Assembly: GCF_036569345.1 (NCBI RefSeq)
Contig: NZ_DATCQT010000181.1
Coordinates: forward strand, 1-64,000
Length of the DNA: 64,000 bases
DNA from: Clostridium_AD sp036569345
Lineage (GTDB): Bacteria > Bacillota > Clostridia > Clostridiales > Clostridiaceae
Reading direction: 5' to 3'
A model generated the notes under the pieces. It was not told the origin of the DNA. It made no database searches and was given only the letters and a program-made list of their open reading frames with translations. The position numbers and the translations under genes were made by a program. Shown in pieces: positions 17,334 to 26,227 of this stretch (position 1 is its first letter; every line of letters starts with the position of its first letter).

Positions 17334-17347
17334 TGCATAAATATTCA
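17334..17347 (+). promoter_or_regulatory. ARG box (downstream) of the transporter-argGH operon
   Basis: TGCATAAATATTCA, one mismatch to the ArgR consensus, 161 bases after the upstream box and about 15 bases before the RBS. Confidence 0.65.
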
Positions 17348-17376
17348 ATAATATTATAAATGGGGGAGTGGTAGAA

Positions 17377-18168
17377 TTGAAAAAAAATATATCAATTATA
17401 TTAACAGTTATTATGGTAGGGGTATTACTTGTAGGATGTGGGCAAAAAAAGGAAACACTTAATTCGCTACAAGAAGTTCAAAAGGCAGGTAAATTAACTG
17501 TAGGATTAGATGATTCTTATCCTCCAATGGAATTTAGAGATTCTAAGAATGTATTAGTTGGTTTTGATGTAGATTTGGGAAATGAAATAGGAAAAAAATT
17601 AGGTGTGAAGACAGAATATACTTCTACTGATTTTAATGGAATAGTTTTAGCACTTTCCTCATCAAAATTTAATATAATACTTTCAGCGATGAGTATTACA
17701 GATGCTAGAAAAAAGAGTATAGATTTTTCTGATTCTTATGTAATGGGTGGTCAAGTTGCGGCTATAAAACAAGGGAATACAACAATAAAAAGCTTAGCAG
17801 ATTTAAAAGGCAAGGTAGTAGCTTGTCAGTTAGGATCTACAGGAGATACTGCAGCTACAGCAATGAAGGGCTTAAAAGAAGTTAAAAGGTATGATAAAAT
17901 TACTGAGGCTTTCCAGGAATTATCAATTGGAAGAGTTGATGCGGTAATTATGGATGCACAAGTTGGTGGATATTATGTAGCAAAAAAACCAGGACAGTAT
18001 GAGGTTTTAACAGAAAAAATTAGTGAAGAACCTATTGGAATTGGATTTAAGAAAAAGGATGTAGAATTAAAAGTAGCAATACAAAAGGCACTTAATGAAC
18101 TTAAAGTTGATGGAACACTTTCTAAGCTTTCTATTAAATGGTTCGGATTTGACGCATATAAGAAATAG
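17377..18168 (+). CDS. Amino-acid ABC transporter, substrate-binding lipoprotein
   Basis: Periplasmic-binding-protein type II (ArgT/HisJ/GlnH family) attached to the membrane as a lipoprotein. From the TTG start at 17377 the N-terminus is MKKNISIILTVIMVGVLLVGC, with lipobox LVGC and Cys21. The mature part has KLTVGLDDSYPPMEFRD, then GFDVDLGNEIGKKLG and the FNGIVLALSS segment, all standard. A GTG three codons upstream (17368) overlaps the GGGGGAG ribosome site, so TTG is preferred. It is first in a five-gene operon with permease, ATPase, argG and argH under ARG-box control, which suggests arginine (or a precursor such as ornithine or citrulline) as substrate; this is inferred. Confidence 0.9.
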   Translation: MKKNISIILTVIMVGVLLVGCGQKKETLNSLQEVQKAGKLTVGLDDSYPPMEFRDSKNVLVGFDVDLGNEIGKKLGVKTEYTSTDFNGIVLALSSSKFNIILSAMSITDARKKSIDFSDSYVMGGQVAAIKQGNTTIKSLADLKGKVVACQLGSTGDTAATAMKGLKEVKRYDKITEAFQELSIGRVDAVIMDAQVGGYYVAKKPGQYEVLTEKISEEPIGIGFKKKDVELKVAIQKALNELKVDGTLSKLSIKWFGFDAYKK

Positions 18169-18184
18169 CTATCAAGGTAATAAT

Positions 18185-18267
18185 AAATAATTGTTACCCC
18201 GCACCAGAGGAATACTAGGGGGATAACAATTAATAATTGTTATCTGCCACAGAGGAAGGCTAGGAGG
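18185..18267 (+). repeat. Imperfect direct repeat before the permease gene
   Basis: Two copies of a unit of about 38 bases (18185-18221 and 18230-18267) share ATAATTGTTA, then CAGAGGAA, then CTAGG. The second copy provides the permease RBS GGAGG. Part of it recurs before the NeuC-like gene at 60943. Confidence 0.55.
18222..18244. repeat. Short palindrome, copy A
   Basis: 11-bp perfect arms GATAACAATTA / TAATTGTTATC with one central base. The same core recurs at 60929-60957, in both cases just upstream of a mid-operon RBS. Confidence 0.7.
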
Positions 18268-18273
18268 TCAAGA

Positions 18274-18921
18274 ATGGATATAAATGTTTTAAAAGATATG
18301 TTTCCTTTGTTAATACAAGGAAGTTTAATGACTATAGAACTAACAATAATATCAGTAGTATTCGGAACAATAATAGGAATACTTACAGCATTACAGAAAC
18401 TTTCTAAAAATAAGTTATTGGCTAGTGTGGCTGGATTTTATACTTGGATTTTTAGAGGAACACCTATGCTACTTCAATTATTTGTTTTATATTATGGGTT
18501 TCCATTTGTAGGTATTCAGCTTTCACCATTTCAAACGGCAATAATAGGACTTAGTTTAAATTCGGGAGCTTACATGGCAGAAATAATAAGAGGTGGAATA
18601 CTCTCAGTAGATAAAGGGCAATTTGAAGCTTGCAAGTCATTAGGTTTTACTTATTTTGATACTATGAAAAGAGTAATACTACCCCAAACCTTTAAAATAA
18701 TTATTCCATCGGTTGGCAATGAATTTATAACAATGCTTAAGGATACTTCTTTAGTGTCAACTATTGCTATGGAAGAATTGATGAGGAAAGCACAACTCTT
18801 ATATGCATCAAGCTTTAGACCTTTGGAAGCTTTCTTTGTTACTGGATGTTTATATCTATTAATGACAACAATTTTTACTACAGTTTTTTCATATTACGAA
18901 AAAAAACTGTCAGTATATTAG
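18274..18921 (+). CDS. Amino-acid ABC transporter permease
   Basis: 215-residue HisM/GlnP-type permease with about five membrane helices. N-terminal segment LLIQGSLMTIELTIISVVFG and the EAA loop EACKSLGFTYFDTMKRVILPQ, which contacts the ATPase, are both seen. Lies 105 bases after the binding protein and 15 bases before the ATPase. RBS GGAGG before the ATG. Confidence 0.93.
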   Translation: MDINVLKDMFPLLIQGSLMTIELTIISVVFGTIIGILTALQKLSKNKLLASVAGFYTWIFRGTPMLLQLFVLYYGFPFVGIQLSPFQTAIIGLSLNSGAYMAEIIRGGILSVDKGQFEACKSLGFTYFDTMKRVILPQTFKIIIPSVGNEFITMLKDTSLVSTIAMEELMRKAQLLYASSFRPLEAFFVTGCLYLLMTTIFTTVFSYYEKKLSVY

Positions 18922-18936
18922 CAGAGGTGATATAGG

Positions 18937-19668
18937 ATGTATATGATAGAAACTAAAAATTTAACTAAAAAGTTTGGTAACCTAACGGTGTTTGAAGGAT
19001 TAAATGTAACAGTTAAAAAAGGAGAAGTACTAGTTATAATAGGGCCTTCTGGTTCAGGAAAAAGCACATTTTTAAGATGTTTAAATCACCTTGAGGTTCC
19101 TAATGGTGGAGAAGTTTTTATTGAGGGAGAAAAGCTTGATGTTAAAAACAAAAAGCATATGAGAAATACAATAGAAAAAGTAGGAATGGTATTTCAAAAC
19201 TTTAATTTGTTTCATCATATGACTGTACTCGAAAATGTTATTGAGGCTCCAATTATCGTTAAACATGAAAATAGACAAGAAGTATTAAAGAGAGCTAATG
19301 TAATAATTGAGAAGGTAGGTCTTAAAGAAAAGGTTGATGATTACCCGTCGAAGTTATCAGGAGGGCAAAAGCAAAGAGTAGCTATAGCAAGGTCACTCGC
19401 TATGAGACCTGATATAATGCTCTTCGATGAACCAACATCTTCCTTAGACCCAGAACTTGTTGGTGAGGTTTTGGGAGTAATGAAAGATCTTGCAAAAGAG
19501 GGTATGACTATGGTTGTTGTAACTCATGAAATGGGGTTTGCACAGGAAGTTGCAGATAGAGTTATATTTATGGATGGTGGAAAAATTGTAGAAGAGGGAA
19601 CTCCTGAAGAATTTTTCTCAAGTCCCAAAGAGCAACGAACTAAAGAGTTTTTGAATAAGATACTTTAA
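18937..19668 (+). CDS. Amino-acid ABC transporter ATPase
   Basis: 243 residues (start could be ATG 18937 or the second ATG at 18943). Walker A GPSGSGKST, Q-loop VFQNFNLF, signature LSGGQKQR, Walker B IMLFDEPTS and switch His in VVVTHEMGFA are all intact. GlnQ/ArtP/HisP group. Acts with the preceding permease and binding protein. Confidence 0.94.
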   Translation: MYMIETKNLTKKFGNLTVFEGLNVTVKKGEVLVIIGPSGSGKSTFLRCLNHLEVPNGGEVFIEGEKLDVKNKKHMRNTIEKVGMVFQNFNLFHHMTVLENVIEAPIIVKHENRQEVLKRANVIIEKVGLKEKVDDYPSKLSGGQKQRVAIARSLAMRPDIMLFDEPTSSLDPELVGEVLGVMKDLAKEGMTMVVVTHEMGFAQEVADRVIFMDGGKIVEEGTPEEFFSSPKEQRTKEFLNKIL

Positions 19669-19733
19669 GATAGAAAATATGTCAATATTAATATATTAAA
19701 AAAATATTAACTAAATCGGAAGGGGATAAAAAA

Positions 19734-20939
19734 ATGAAAGAGAAAGTAGTTTTAGCATATTCAGGAGGATTAGATACTTCTATAATAATAGCGTGGCTTA
19801 AGGAAAACTATGATATGGATGTTATAGCAGCTTGCATTAATGTTGGACAAGAAGATGATATGAAGGCAATTGAGAAAAAGGCTTTAAGCTCAGGGGCAGA
19901 AAAAATATATATCGAGAACGTAACAGCTGAATTTATAAAAGATTATGTATTTAAAGGAGTTAAAGCGAATGCTGTATATGAAGGAAAATATTTATTAGGT
20001 ACAGCTTTTGCAAGACCATTAATAGCTAAAAAACTTGTGGAAATCGCTCATAAAGAAGGGGCAAAATATATATGTCACGGATGTACCGGTAAAGGTAATG
20101 ATCAGGTTAGATTTGAAGTTGCAATAGCAGCAATAGATCCTTCTATAAAGATTATTGCACCATGGAGAATTTGGGATATAAAATCAAGAGAAGATGCTAT
20201 TGATTATGCTAATGCTCGTGGCATAGAAATATCAGTTACCAAGGAAAAAATATATTCAGTTGATCAAAACTTATGGCATGCAAGTCATGAAGGTGGAGAT
20301 ATTGAAGACTTTAAAAATGATCATAAACGTGATATGTATCTTATGGTCACACCTCCAGAAAAAGCTAAAGATGAGCCTACTTTTGTGGAAATATATTTTG
20401 ATAAGGGAATTGCAACAAAAGTTGATGGTATTGAACTCGAACCAATAGATATCGTTACGATATTAAATAAAATTGGTGGAGAAAATGGAATAGGTATTGT
20501 AGATTTAGTAGAGAATAGACTTGTGGGAATGAAATCTAGAGGAATATATGAAACACCAGGTGGTACTGTTCTTTATGCAGCTCATAAGGAACTTGAGGAA
20601 ATAACTATAGATAAAGATACTTTGCATTTTAAATATCAAATATCACAGAAATACGGAGAATTAGTTTATGATGGGCTTTGGTTTACTACTATGAGAGAAG
20701 CACTTGATGCATTTGTAGATAAGACTCAAGAAACCGTAACAGGCTCTGTTAAATTAAAGCTGTATAAAGGAAATATTATGGTAGCAAGTAAAGAATCACC
20801 TAATGCATTATACGATGCAAGTATATCTTCATTTGGTTCAAGTGTATTATATGATCATAAGGATGCAGAAGGATTTATTAATTTATTCTCATTACCAAGC
20901 AAAATAAAAGCATACAAACATTTAAATAATTTTAAATAA
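19734..20939 (+). CDS. argG: Argininosuccinate synthase
   Basis: Joins citrulline and aspartate with ATP in the arginine pathway. 401 residues, normal length. ATP pyrophosphatase motif AYSGGLDTS is at residues 8-16, with GCTGKGNDQVRFE near 118. RBS GGAAGGGGAT before the ATG. Follows the ABC transporter by 65 bases and precedes argH by 29 bases, so synthesis and uptake are probably coregulated by ArgR. Confidence 0.97.
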   Translation: MKEKVVLAYSGGLDTSIIIAWLKENYDMDVIAACINVGQEDDMKAIEKKALSSGAEKIYIENVTAEFIKDYVFKGVKANAVYEGKYLLGTAFARPLIAKKLVEIAHKEGAKYICHGCTGKGNDQVRFEVAIAAIDPSIKIIAPWRIWDIKSREDAIDYANARGIEISVTKEKIYSVDQNLWHASHEGGDIEDFKNDHKRDMYLMVTPPEKAKDEPTFVEIYFDKGIATKVDGIELEPIDIVTILNKIGGENGIGIVDLVENRLVGMKSRGIYETPGGTVLYAAHKELEEITIDKDTLHFKYQISQKYGELVYDGLWFTTMREALDAFVDKTQETVTGSVKLKLYKGNIMVASKESPNALYDASISSFGSSVLYDHKDAEGFINLFSLPSKIKAYKHLNNFK

Positions 20940-20968
20940 AATTTACAGAAGGTAAAGTAGGTGATAAT

Positions 20969-22282
20969 ATGAAACTTTGGGGTGGAAGATTTATTGAAAA
21001 AGAAAGTAAGCTTATGGAGGACTTTAACAGTTCTCTTAGCTTTGATAAAAGATTATATTATGAAGATATTATGGGAAGTATTGCTCATGTTAAAATGCTT
21101 GCAAAATGTAATATTTTAACGAATGATGAAAGCCTTACTATAGTTAATGGTTTGAATTCTATTTTATCAGATATTCAAGAAGGAAAACTTAAAATTGAAG
21201 GTGATTATGAAGATATTCACAGTTTTATGGAAATACAACTTACAAAACTTGTTGGTGATGTGGGTAAAAAACTACACACAGCAAGAAGCAGAAATGATCA
21301 GGTTGCAGTTGACATGAGGTTATATTCAAAATATAAAGCCTTTGAGGTTATTGATAATTTAGATATTATTTTAAGTACCATAAAAAAAGTAGGTAGTGAT
21401 AATGCTGTCATAATGCCAGGTTATACACATATGCAAAGAGCCCAGGTAGTAACTTTTAAGCAACATATTATGGCATATTTCAATATGGTAAGCAGAGATA
21501 AAAAAAGGCTTATTAGTGCTGTTGAGATTATGGATGAAAATCCTCTTGGATGTTGTGCCCTTGCTGGAACAACTTACGATACAGATAGAAGTAGTACAAC
21601 AAAGGAATTAGGGTTTAAAAAACCTGTAGATAATTTTATGGATGGGGTAAGTGATCGTGATTATTTATTAGAACTTTTATCTAATTTTTCTATAATAATG
21701 ATGCATTTTAGTAGATTAAGTGAGGAATTTATTTTATGGTCGACTAAAGAGTTTGATTTTATTGAAATTAGCGATGAATTCTCTACTGGTAGCAGTATAA
21801 TGCCACAAAAGAGAAATCCAGATGCAGCAGAATTAATACGAGGAAAAACTGGAAGAGTGTATGGTGACTTAATGAGTTTACTTACAACTATGAAAGGAAT
21901 TCCACTTGCTTATAATAAAGATATGCAAGAAGATAAAGAGCCTTTCTTCGATGCAGTTGATACAGTTTTAAGTTGTATAAAGGTAATGAATGAGATGCTA
22001 GGAACCTTAAAAATTAAAAAGGATAATATGCATAAGGCAGTTAAAAGAGGCTTTTTAAATGCTACGGAAGCTGCAGATTATCTTGTAAAAAATGGAATGG
22101 CATTTAGAGATGCTCATGCAGTTATAGGTACTATTGTTATTCACTGTGAGAAAAAACAAACGGCAATAGAAGATTTAACTTTAGAAGAACTCAAAAGCTT
22201 CAGTGATTTATTTAATCAAGATGTATATGAATTTATAGATTATGAAAACACTTTAAATAGGGGTATAAAAAAAGAAATGTAA
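20969..22282 (+). CDS. argH: Argininosuccinate lyase
   Basis: Splits argininosuccinate into arginine and fumarate. 437 residues, slightly shorter than the usual 455-470. N-terminal KLWGGRF, SRNDQVAVDMRLY and the fumarase/lyase signature GSSIMPQKRNPD are present. RBS is weak (GTAGGTGAT). Last gene of the arginine block. Confidence 0.97.
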   Translation: MKLWGGRFIEKESKLMEDFNSSLSFDKRLYYEDIMGSIAHVKMLAKCNILTNDESLTIVNGLNSILSDIQEGKLKIEGDYEDIHSFMEIQLTKLVGDVGKKLHTARSRNDQVAVDMRLYSKYKAFEVIDNLDIILSTIKKVGSDNAVIMPGYTHMQRAQVVTFKQHIMAYFNMVSRDKKRLISAVEIMDENPLGCCALAGTTYDTDRSSTTKELGFKKPVDNFMDGVSDRDYLLELLSNFSIIMMHFSRLSEEFILWSTKEFDFIEISDEFSTGSSIMPQKRNPDAAELIRGKTGRVYGDLMSLLTTMKGIPLAYNKDMQEDKEPFFDAVDTVLSCIKVMNEMLGTLKIKKDNMHKAVKRGFLNATEAADYLVKNGMAFRDAHAVIGTIVIHCEKKQTAIEDLTLEELKSFSDLFNQDVYEFIDYENTLNRGIKKEM

Positions 22283-22318
22283 AAACTACCATAGTTATGG
22301 TGAAATACCCCTTTTAAA

Positions 22319-22362
22319 TAAAGCACGTAGCAGGTGGACCCCCCAACTGTTACGTGCTTTTT
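22319..22362 (+). terminator. Terminator of the argG-argH operon
   Basis: AAAGCACGTA / TACGTGCTTT with CAG/CTG extension and a C-rich loop, followed by TT. Also usable in the opposite sense by the convergent patatin gene. Confidence 0.7.
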
Positions 22363-22401
22363 AACGACTTTTACTGGATATGTGTAATGAAATTACTATT
22401 G

Positions 22402-23412
22402 TTATTTAAAAGAATCCCCTCTCATTAGACGATGTTTTCTATAATCGACCTCCCAATTCTCAAGAAATTCTTTTGCACAAGTTTCACCTGAGTTATATAA
22501 ATCCATAATTTTGTTATCAGAGATATTAAAATCTGTAGTTTTAATATCAAGAGTATTAATTTTTACAGTTCGCAAATAATCCATTTCTCTTATATGAATG
22601 TCATCTTGTGCTTCTAGCATAGTTTCAATGATTGAACTAGTAAAATTTAATAAATTTGTGATTTTATGTTCTCGTATTTCTGTATTTCCTCCGAGTTTAA
22701 AGCCAATAGTTGGCCATCGAGGAATACCATTTACATCAAAAAGCCAAACTGGGTAGTTGCTTAAAACACCCCCATCAACAATGAAAGACTTTTTATTAGT
22801 ATTTACATTGTTTAATTTTACAGGTTGAAAAAAATAAGGAATAGATATACTCATTCTGATTGCTAAACTTACCTGAAATTCATCAGGATTTATCCCGTAA
22901 TCTGCAATGTCTTCTGGTAGGATTAGCATCCGTCCATTACTAATATCAGTTGCTATAATATGCAATTTGTATTTTCTTTTATACTTGTTATTATTTAAAA
23001 GGATACCCTTTTCTTCAGGTATAATCAAATCTCCAAAGGTTACTTTTTTTCTATTTAAAGAATTAAGTTTAATCGAGAGAGCTTCATCAACCCAGTTTTG
23101 TATATAATCACCTTTAAAAATCCCTTTTTTAAAAAGAAGTCTTAGAGTATTAGAGAATATAGGTATATTAAAATGGCTTTTATCAGAAATTTTTGTGTAA
23201 TCTAGCTGCATCATTAGATTTTTTATCTCATCGCTTGAGTATCCTACTGCAAGTAATGCAGCAACAATAGAACCAGCAGAGTTTCCGGAAATACTTTTCC
23301 ATTGATATCCATTTTGCTCAAATGTTTTTAATGCACCTACAAGTCCTATACCTTTAATTCCACCGCCTTCGAATGCAATGTCCGCAAATTTCCTATTGTT
23401 ATAAGTATTCAT
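22402..23412 (-). CDS. Patatin-like phospholipase
   Basis: 336 residues from the ATG at 23412, which has RBS AAGGGGTGG; a more upstream in-frame ATG (23451) lacks one. The three catalytic elements are visible: oxyanion loop FEGGGIKGIG, nucleophile Ser in GNSAGS, and Asp in VDGGVLSNYPVW. Cytoplasmic by sequence (no signal peptide). Family members cleave acyl esters of lipids; the cellular substrate is unknown. The two neighbours are unrelated. Confidence 0.88.
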   Translation of the reverse strand: MNTYNNRKFADIAFEGGGIKGIGLVGALKTFEQNGYQWKSISGNSAGSIVAALLAVGYSSDEIKNLMMQLDYTKISDKSHFNIPIFSNTLRLLFKKGIFKGDYIQNWVDEALSIKLNSLNRKKVTFGDLIIPEEKGILLNNNKYKRKYKLHIIATDISNGRMLILPEDIADYGINPDEFQVSLAIRMSISIPYFFQPVKLNNVNTNKKSFIVDGGVLSNYPVWLFDVNGIPRWPTIGFKLGGNTEIREHKITNLLNFTSSIIETMLEAQDDIHIREMDYLRTVKINTLDIKTTDFNISDNKIMDLYNSGETCAKEFLENWEVDYRKHRLMRGDSFK

Positions 23413-23610
23413 ATAATACCACCCCTTTATGAGTAATATATGAATAAACATATTTTCATGTTATCTTTTTGAAAAATAAATTTTAAAGATTATATATTAT
23501 ATAATTAAACCGTATATTTAATAGGTAATTAAATAAAGAACAAGTAATCTCTACACTTTATTTATATTATGAATATAATATAATATAAAATTGTTTAAAA
23601 GGGGCATTAT

Positions 23611-23910
23611 ATGAAAAAAATAGATGAATACACACCAACTGAATTAGCTACATTAGCAACGATCGTTGGAATTATATTGGCTTCTAAGTTTAATGTTAAC
23701 CAGCAAAATGTAGTAGCTAATTTTTTATTTGGTGTTGCTCAGAGCATTTTTATAATTGCAGCTCAAATTCAAAATCTTAAAGCACAGGAAGAAGATAAAA
23801 ATGCAGCTAATGGGAATAACAATTCAGGTAGTACTAGTAAGAATTTGCAAAAACAAATTGACGAACTTAGAGAACATATTAAAAAATCCGAAGAAGATTT
23901 AAAATGTTAA
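23611..23910 (+). CDS. Small two-helix membrane protein of unknown function
   Basis: 99 residues. Two hydrophobic stretches at about 11-27 and 35-54, an Asn/Gly/Ser-rich linker, then a charged coiled-coil-like tail NLQKQIDELREHIKKSEED. RBS AAAGGGGC before the ATG and its own terminator indicate a real, independently expressed gene. I do not recognise the family; the layout recalls small holin-like proteins, but nothing nearby supports lysis. Confidence 0.6.
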   Translation: MKKIDEYTPTELATLATIVGIILASKFNVNQQNVVANFLFGVAQSIFIIAAQIQNLKAQEEDKNAANGNNNSGSTSKNLQKQIDELREHIKKSEEDLKC

Positions 23911-23943
23911 AGAAACGCATTGAATAAAAAATGCGTTTCTTTT
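23911..23943 (+). terminator. Terminator of the small membrane protein gene
   Basis: AGAAACGCAT (23911-23920) / ATGCGTTTCT (23931-23940), then T residues. Confidence 0.8.
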
Positions 23944-24063
23944 ATGGTTTGGCAAAATAATTTATTGGTTGATTACAAACAGTCGAAAGTAAATTTAAAT
24001 GTATGATAAATTCAATGTTGTGAGAAAATATAATATTAAGGAGTCAATATTGGAGGAAATATA

Positions 24064-25821
24064 ATGAAAAAAGGAGCACTAGATAGGAATTTTAAAAAAA
24101 TAAAAAGTCAGTTTGCTCAGATTCAAGAAATAGTTAAGCATACTAAATCAAATGCTTTATGGGAACATGAAGCAGCAGTAAGAAAGAAATTAAAGGAGTT
24201 AAATGAGTTTAAAATAGGAAATTTCAAAGAATATAAAAAAATCCATGAAAATTATTCTCAATTATTGGAATATATATCTATAAGGCTTCTTGAGGATTAC
24301 AATAATAAAAATAATACAAATTTTAATTTTCAAAACATATTAAAAAATAGAAGTGAAAGTTATTTAAAATCAGGAATTATAAGTGTTTTAATAACTGAGC
24401 ATATTCCTGAGATTATATCTTGTGAATTTGATAGGGTGTTTCCAACTAATCCTAAAGATGAATATGAGGGATCTAGGAAATTCAAGAGAAAATTTTATCT
24501 CCATTTAGGTGATACTAATACTGGGAAAACCTATAATGCCATGGTTAGACTTAAAGAGGCGAAAAATGGGATTTACCTTTCTCCTTTAAGAATATTAGCA
24601 CTTGAGAATTTTGAAAGACTAAATAGAGAAGGTGTAAAATGTAATCTTGCAACTGGAGAAGAAGAAGTAATAGTTCAAGATGCGGCTCATATATGCTGTA
24701 CTATAGAAAAGTTAGATATAAGTGAGGAGTATGAAGTTGGTATTATAGACGAAATTCAAATGATAGATAATGACCAAAGGGGAGCTGCTTGGACAAGAGC
24801 TATTTTGGGATTGAAAAGTAAAGAGATACACATTTGCGGAGCGGCAAATGCAAAAGAACTGCTAATAGAAATAATAGAGGATTGCGCTGAAGAGTACGAG
24901 ATTATAGAGTATAAAAGAGATATTCCTCTTGCAATGGAAGATGAACCTTTTGTATATAGGAATATAGAAGATGGTGATGCACTGGTTACTTTCTCCAAGA
25001 AGAAAGTGTTAGAATTAGCCTATCATTACTCAAACTTAGGTATAAAAGTAAGTTTAATTTATGGAGATTTACCGCCAGATGTAAGGAAAAAACAGTATAA
25101 TCAGTTTATTAAAAAGGAGAGCACAATTTTAATATCTACTGATGCCATAGGTATGGGAGTTAATCTTCCTATAAAAAGAATAATATTTATGGATATTAAA
25201 AAGTTTGATGGTAATGAAATAAGATATTTAACATCTCAAGAAGTAAAACAGATAGCTGGTAGAGCAGGTAGAAAAGGGATATATGAGATTGGATATGTAG
25301 CATCTTATGGGAATACCCAAGATTTTATAAGAGAGAGTTTAGATAATTGTGATGTAACTATAGAGGAAGGAGTAATAGGGCCAAGTGAAGCTATATTGAA
25401 AATTAATAGTCTATCACTTAGAGAAAAATTAGCCTTATGGAGTACAAAAGAAGAAAAAATATCTTTTTATAGAAAAATGGATATTAGTGAGTATTTGGTT
25501 GTATTAGATAATTTAAGGTGTTATAAGTTGGAGGAAAAGAATCAATGGAGACTGCTAAAAATACCTTTTGATGTATCTAATGATAGAATGATGATTGCAT
25601 TTTTAAATTATGTAGATGAATTATTCATAGCTAAAAGAGAAATTGTCTCAAAACCACAGTGCCTTTTAGAAGATCTTTATGAATTAGAGCTTTATTATCA
25701 AAAAATAAATCTTTATTATTCATTCTCAAAAGTATTTAACTTAAGTTTTGATGAACTATGGGTTTACGAGAATAGGGTAAAAGTTAGCAATGATATTAAT
25801 AACATATTAAAAAGCATATAA
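24064..25821 (+). CDS. Suv3-like DExH-box RNA helicase
   Basis: 585 residues. Helicase motifs in Suv3 order: Walker A GDTNTGKT (about residue 147), SPLRILALE (Ia), ATGEEE, motif II as DEIQM, GAAN (motif III position), then in the second domain STDAIGMGVNLP (V) and QIAGRAGRKG (VI). The form GDTNTGKTYNA with DEIQM is typical of the mitochondrial/bacterial Suv3 group, not of DEAD-box RhlB/CshA. An N-terminal helical extension of about 130 residues and a C-terminal tail of about 140 are unassigned. RBS TGGAGGAAAT. Role in RNA turnover is by family; no exonuclease gene is adjacent. Confidence 0.85.
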   Translation: MKKGALDRNFKKIKSQFAQIQEIVKHTKSNALWEHEAAVRKKLKELNEFKIGNFKEYKKIHENYSQLLEYISIRLLEDYNNKNNTNFNFQNILKNRSESYLKSGIISVLITEHIPEIISCEFDRVFPTNPKDEYEGSRKFKRKFYLHLGDTNTGKTYNAMVRLKEAKNGIYLSPLRILALENFERLNREGVKCNLATGEEEVIVQDAAHICCTIEKLDISEEYEVGIIDEIQMIDNDQRGAAWTRAILGLKSKEIHICGAANAKELLIEIIEDCAEEYEIIEYKRDIPLAMEDEPFVYRNIEDGDALVTFSKKKVLELAYHYSNLGIKVSLIYGDLPPDVRKKQYNQFIKKESTILISTDAIGMGVNLPIKRIIFMDIKKFDGNEIRYLTSQEVKQIAGRAGRKGIYEIGYVASYGNTQDFIRESLDNCDVTIEEGVIGPSEAILKINSLSLREKLALWSTKEEKISFYRKMDISEYLVVLDNLRCYKLEEKNQWRLLKIPFDVSNDRMMIAFLNYVDELFIAKREIVSKPQCLLEDLYELELYYQKINLYYSFSKVFNLSFDELWVYENRVKVSNDINNILKSI

Positions 25822-25873
25822 AATAAATTAGATTGGGAGCAAGTAATTAATTATACATCTATTACAATTATAG

Positions 25874-25902
25874 TTGACTTATATATAATTAAGTAGTATA
25901 CT
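25874..25902 (+). promoter_or_regulatory. Promoter of the tRNA pair
   Basis: TTGACT (25874-25879), 17 bases, TATACT (25897-25902), 20 bases before tRNA-Glu. Confidence 0.75.
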
Positions 25903-25922
25903 ATATCTCGTAGTGTTAATCA

Positions 25923-25997
25923 GGCTCCTTGGTCAAGAGGTTAAGACACCACCCTCTCACGGTGGGATCAGGGGTTCAATTCCCCTAGGAGTCACCA
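25923..25997 (+). tRNA. tRNA-Glu (anticodon CUC)
   Basis: 75 bases including an encoded CCA. Acceptor GGCTCCT / AGGAGTC, anticodon loop CTCTCAC between CCACC and GGTGG, T-arm GGGGTTCAATTCCCC. Confidence 0.95.
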
Positions 25998-26012
25998 TTA
26001 AATTTTTAGTAT

Positions 26013-26087
26013 TGGGGTGTAGCCAAGTGGTAAGGCACTAGACTCTGACTCTGGCATTCGCAGGTTCGAATCCTGCCATCCTAGCCA
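26013..26087 (+). tRNA. tRNA-Gln (anticodon CUG)
   Basis: 75 bases with encoded CCA. Acceptor TGGGGTG / CATCCTA, anticodon loop CTCTGAC between CTAGA and TCTGG, T-arm CAGGTTCGAATCCTG. Only 15 bases after tRNA-Glu, so cotranscribed. Confidence 0.95.
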
Positions 26088-26119
26088 AATTTTTTTTAAT
26101 AATAAAATAATGAATATAG

Positions 26120-26159
26120 ATAATCCTAGCATAAAGTTATTTGCTGGGATTATTTTTTT
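26120..26159 (+). terminator. Terminator of the tRNA pair
   Basis: ATAATCCTAGCA (26120-26131) / TGCTGGGATTAT (26142-26153) followed by seven T. Confidence 0.85.
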
Positions 26160-26227
26160 ATATTGCAACGCTGTAAGCGATAATTTCACAAAATATATTT
26201 TTATAGAAAGAGTTTATTCTTTTTAGA

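Larger units (their letters stand above)
12541..17400 (+). repeat. Tandem duplication, unit 2 (carAB copy 2)
   Basis: Second copy of the segment described at 7638. Its 3' end, the ARG-box leader and first codons of the transporter gene, is present in unit 1 at about 12300-12540, as expected of a head-to-tail duplication. Confidence 0.85.

Noticed and set aside
18185..18270. T-box or other riboswitch before the permease gene
   Set aside because: No T-box core sequence or specifier loop; the structure is a tandem copy of a short palindromic element.
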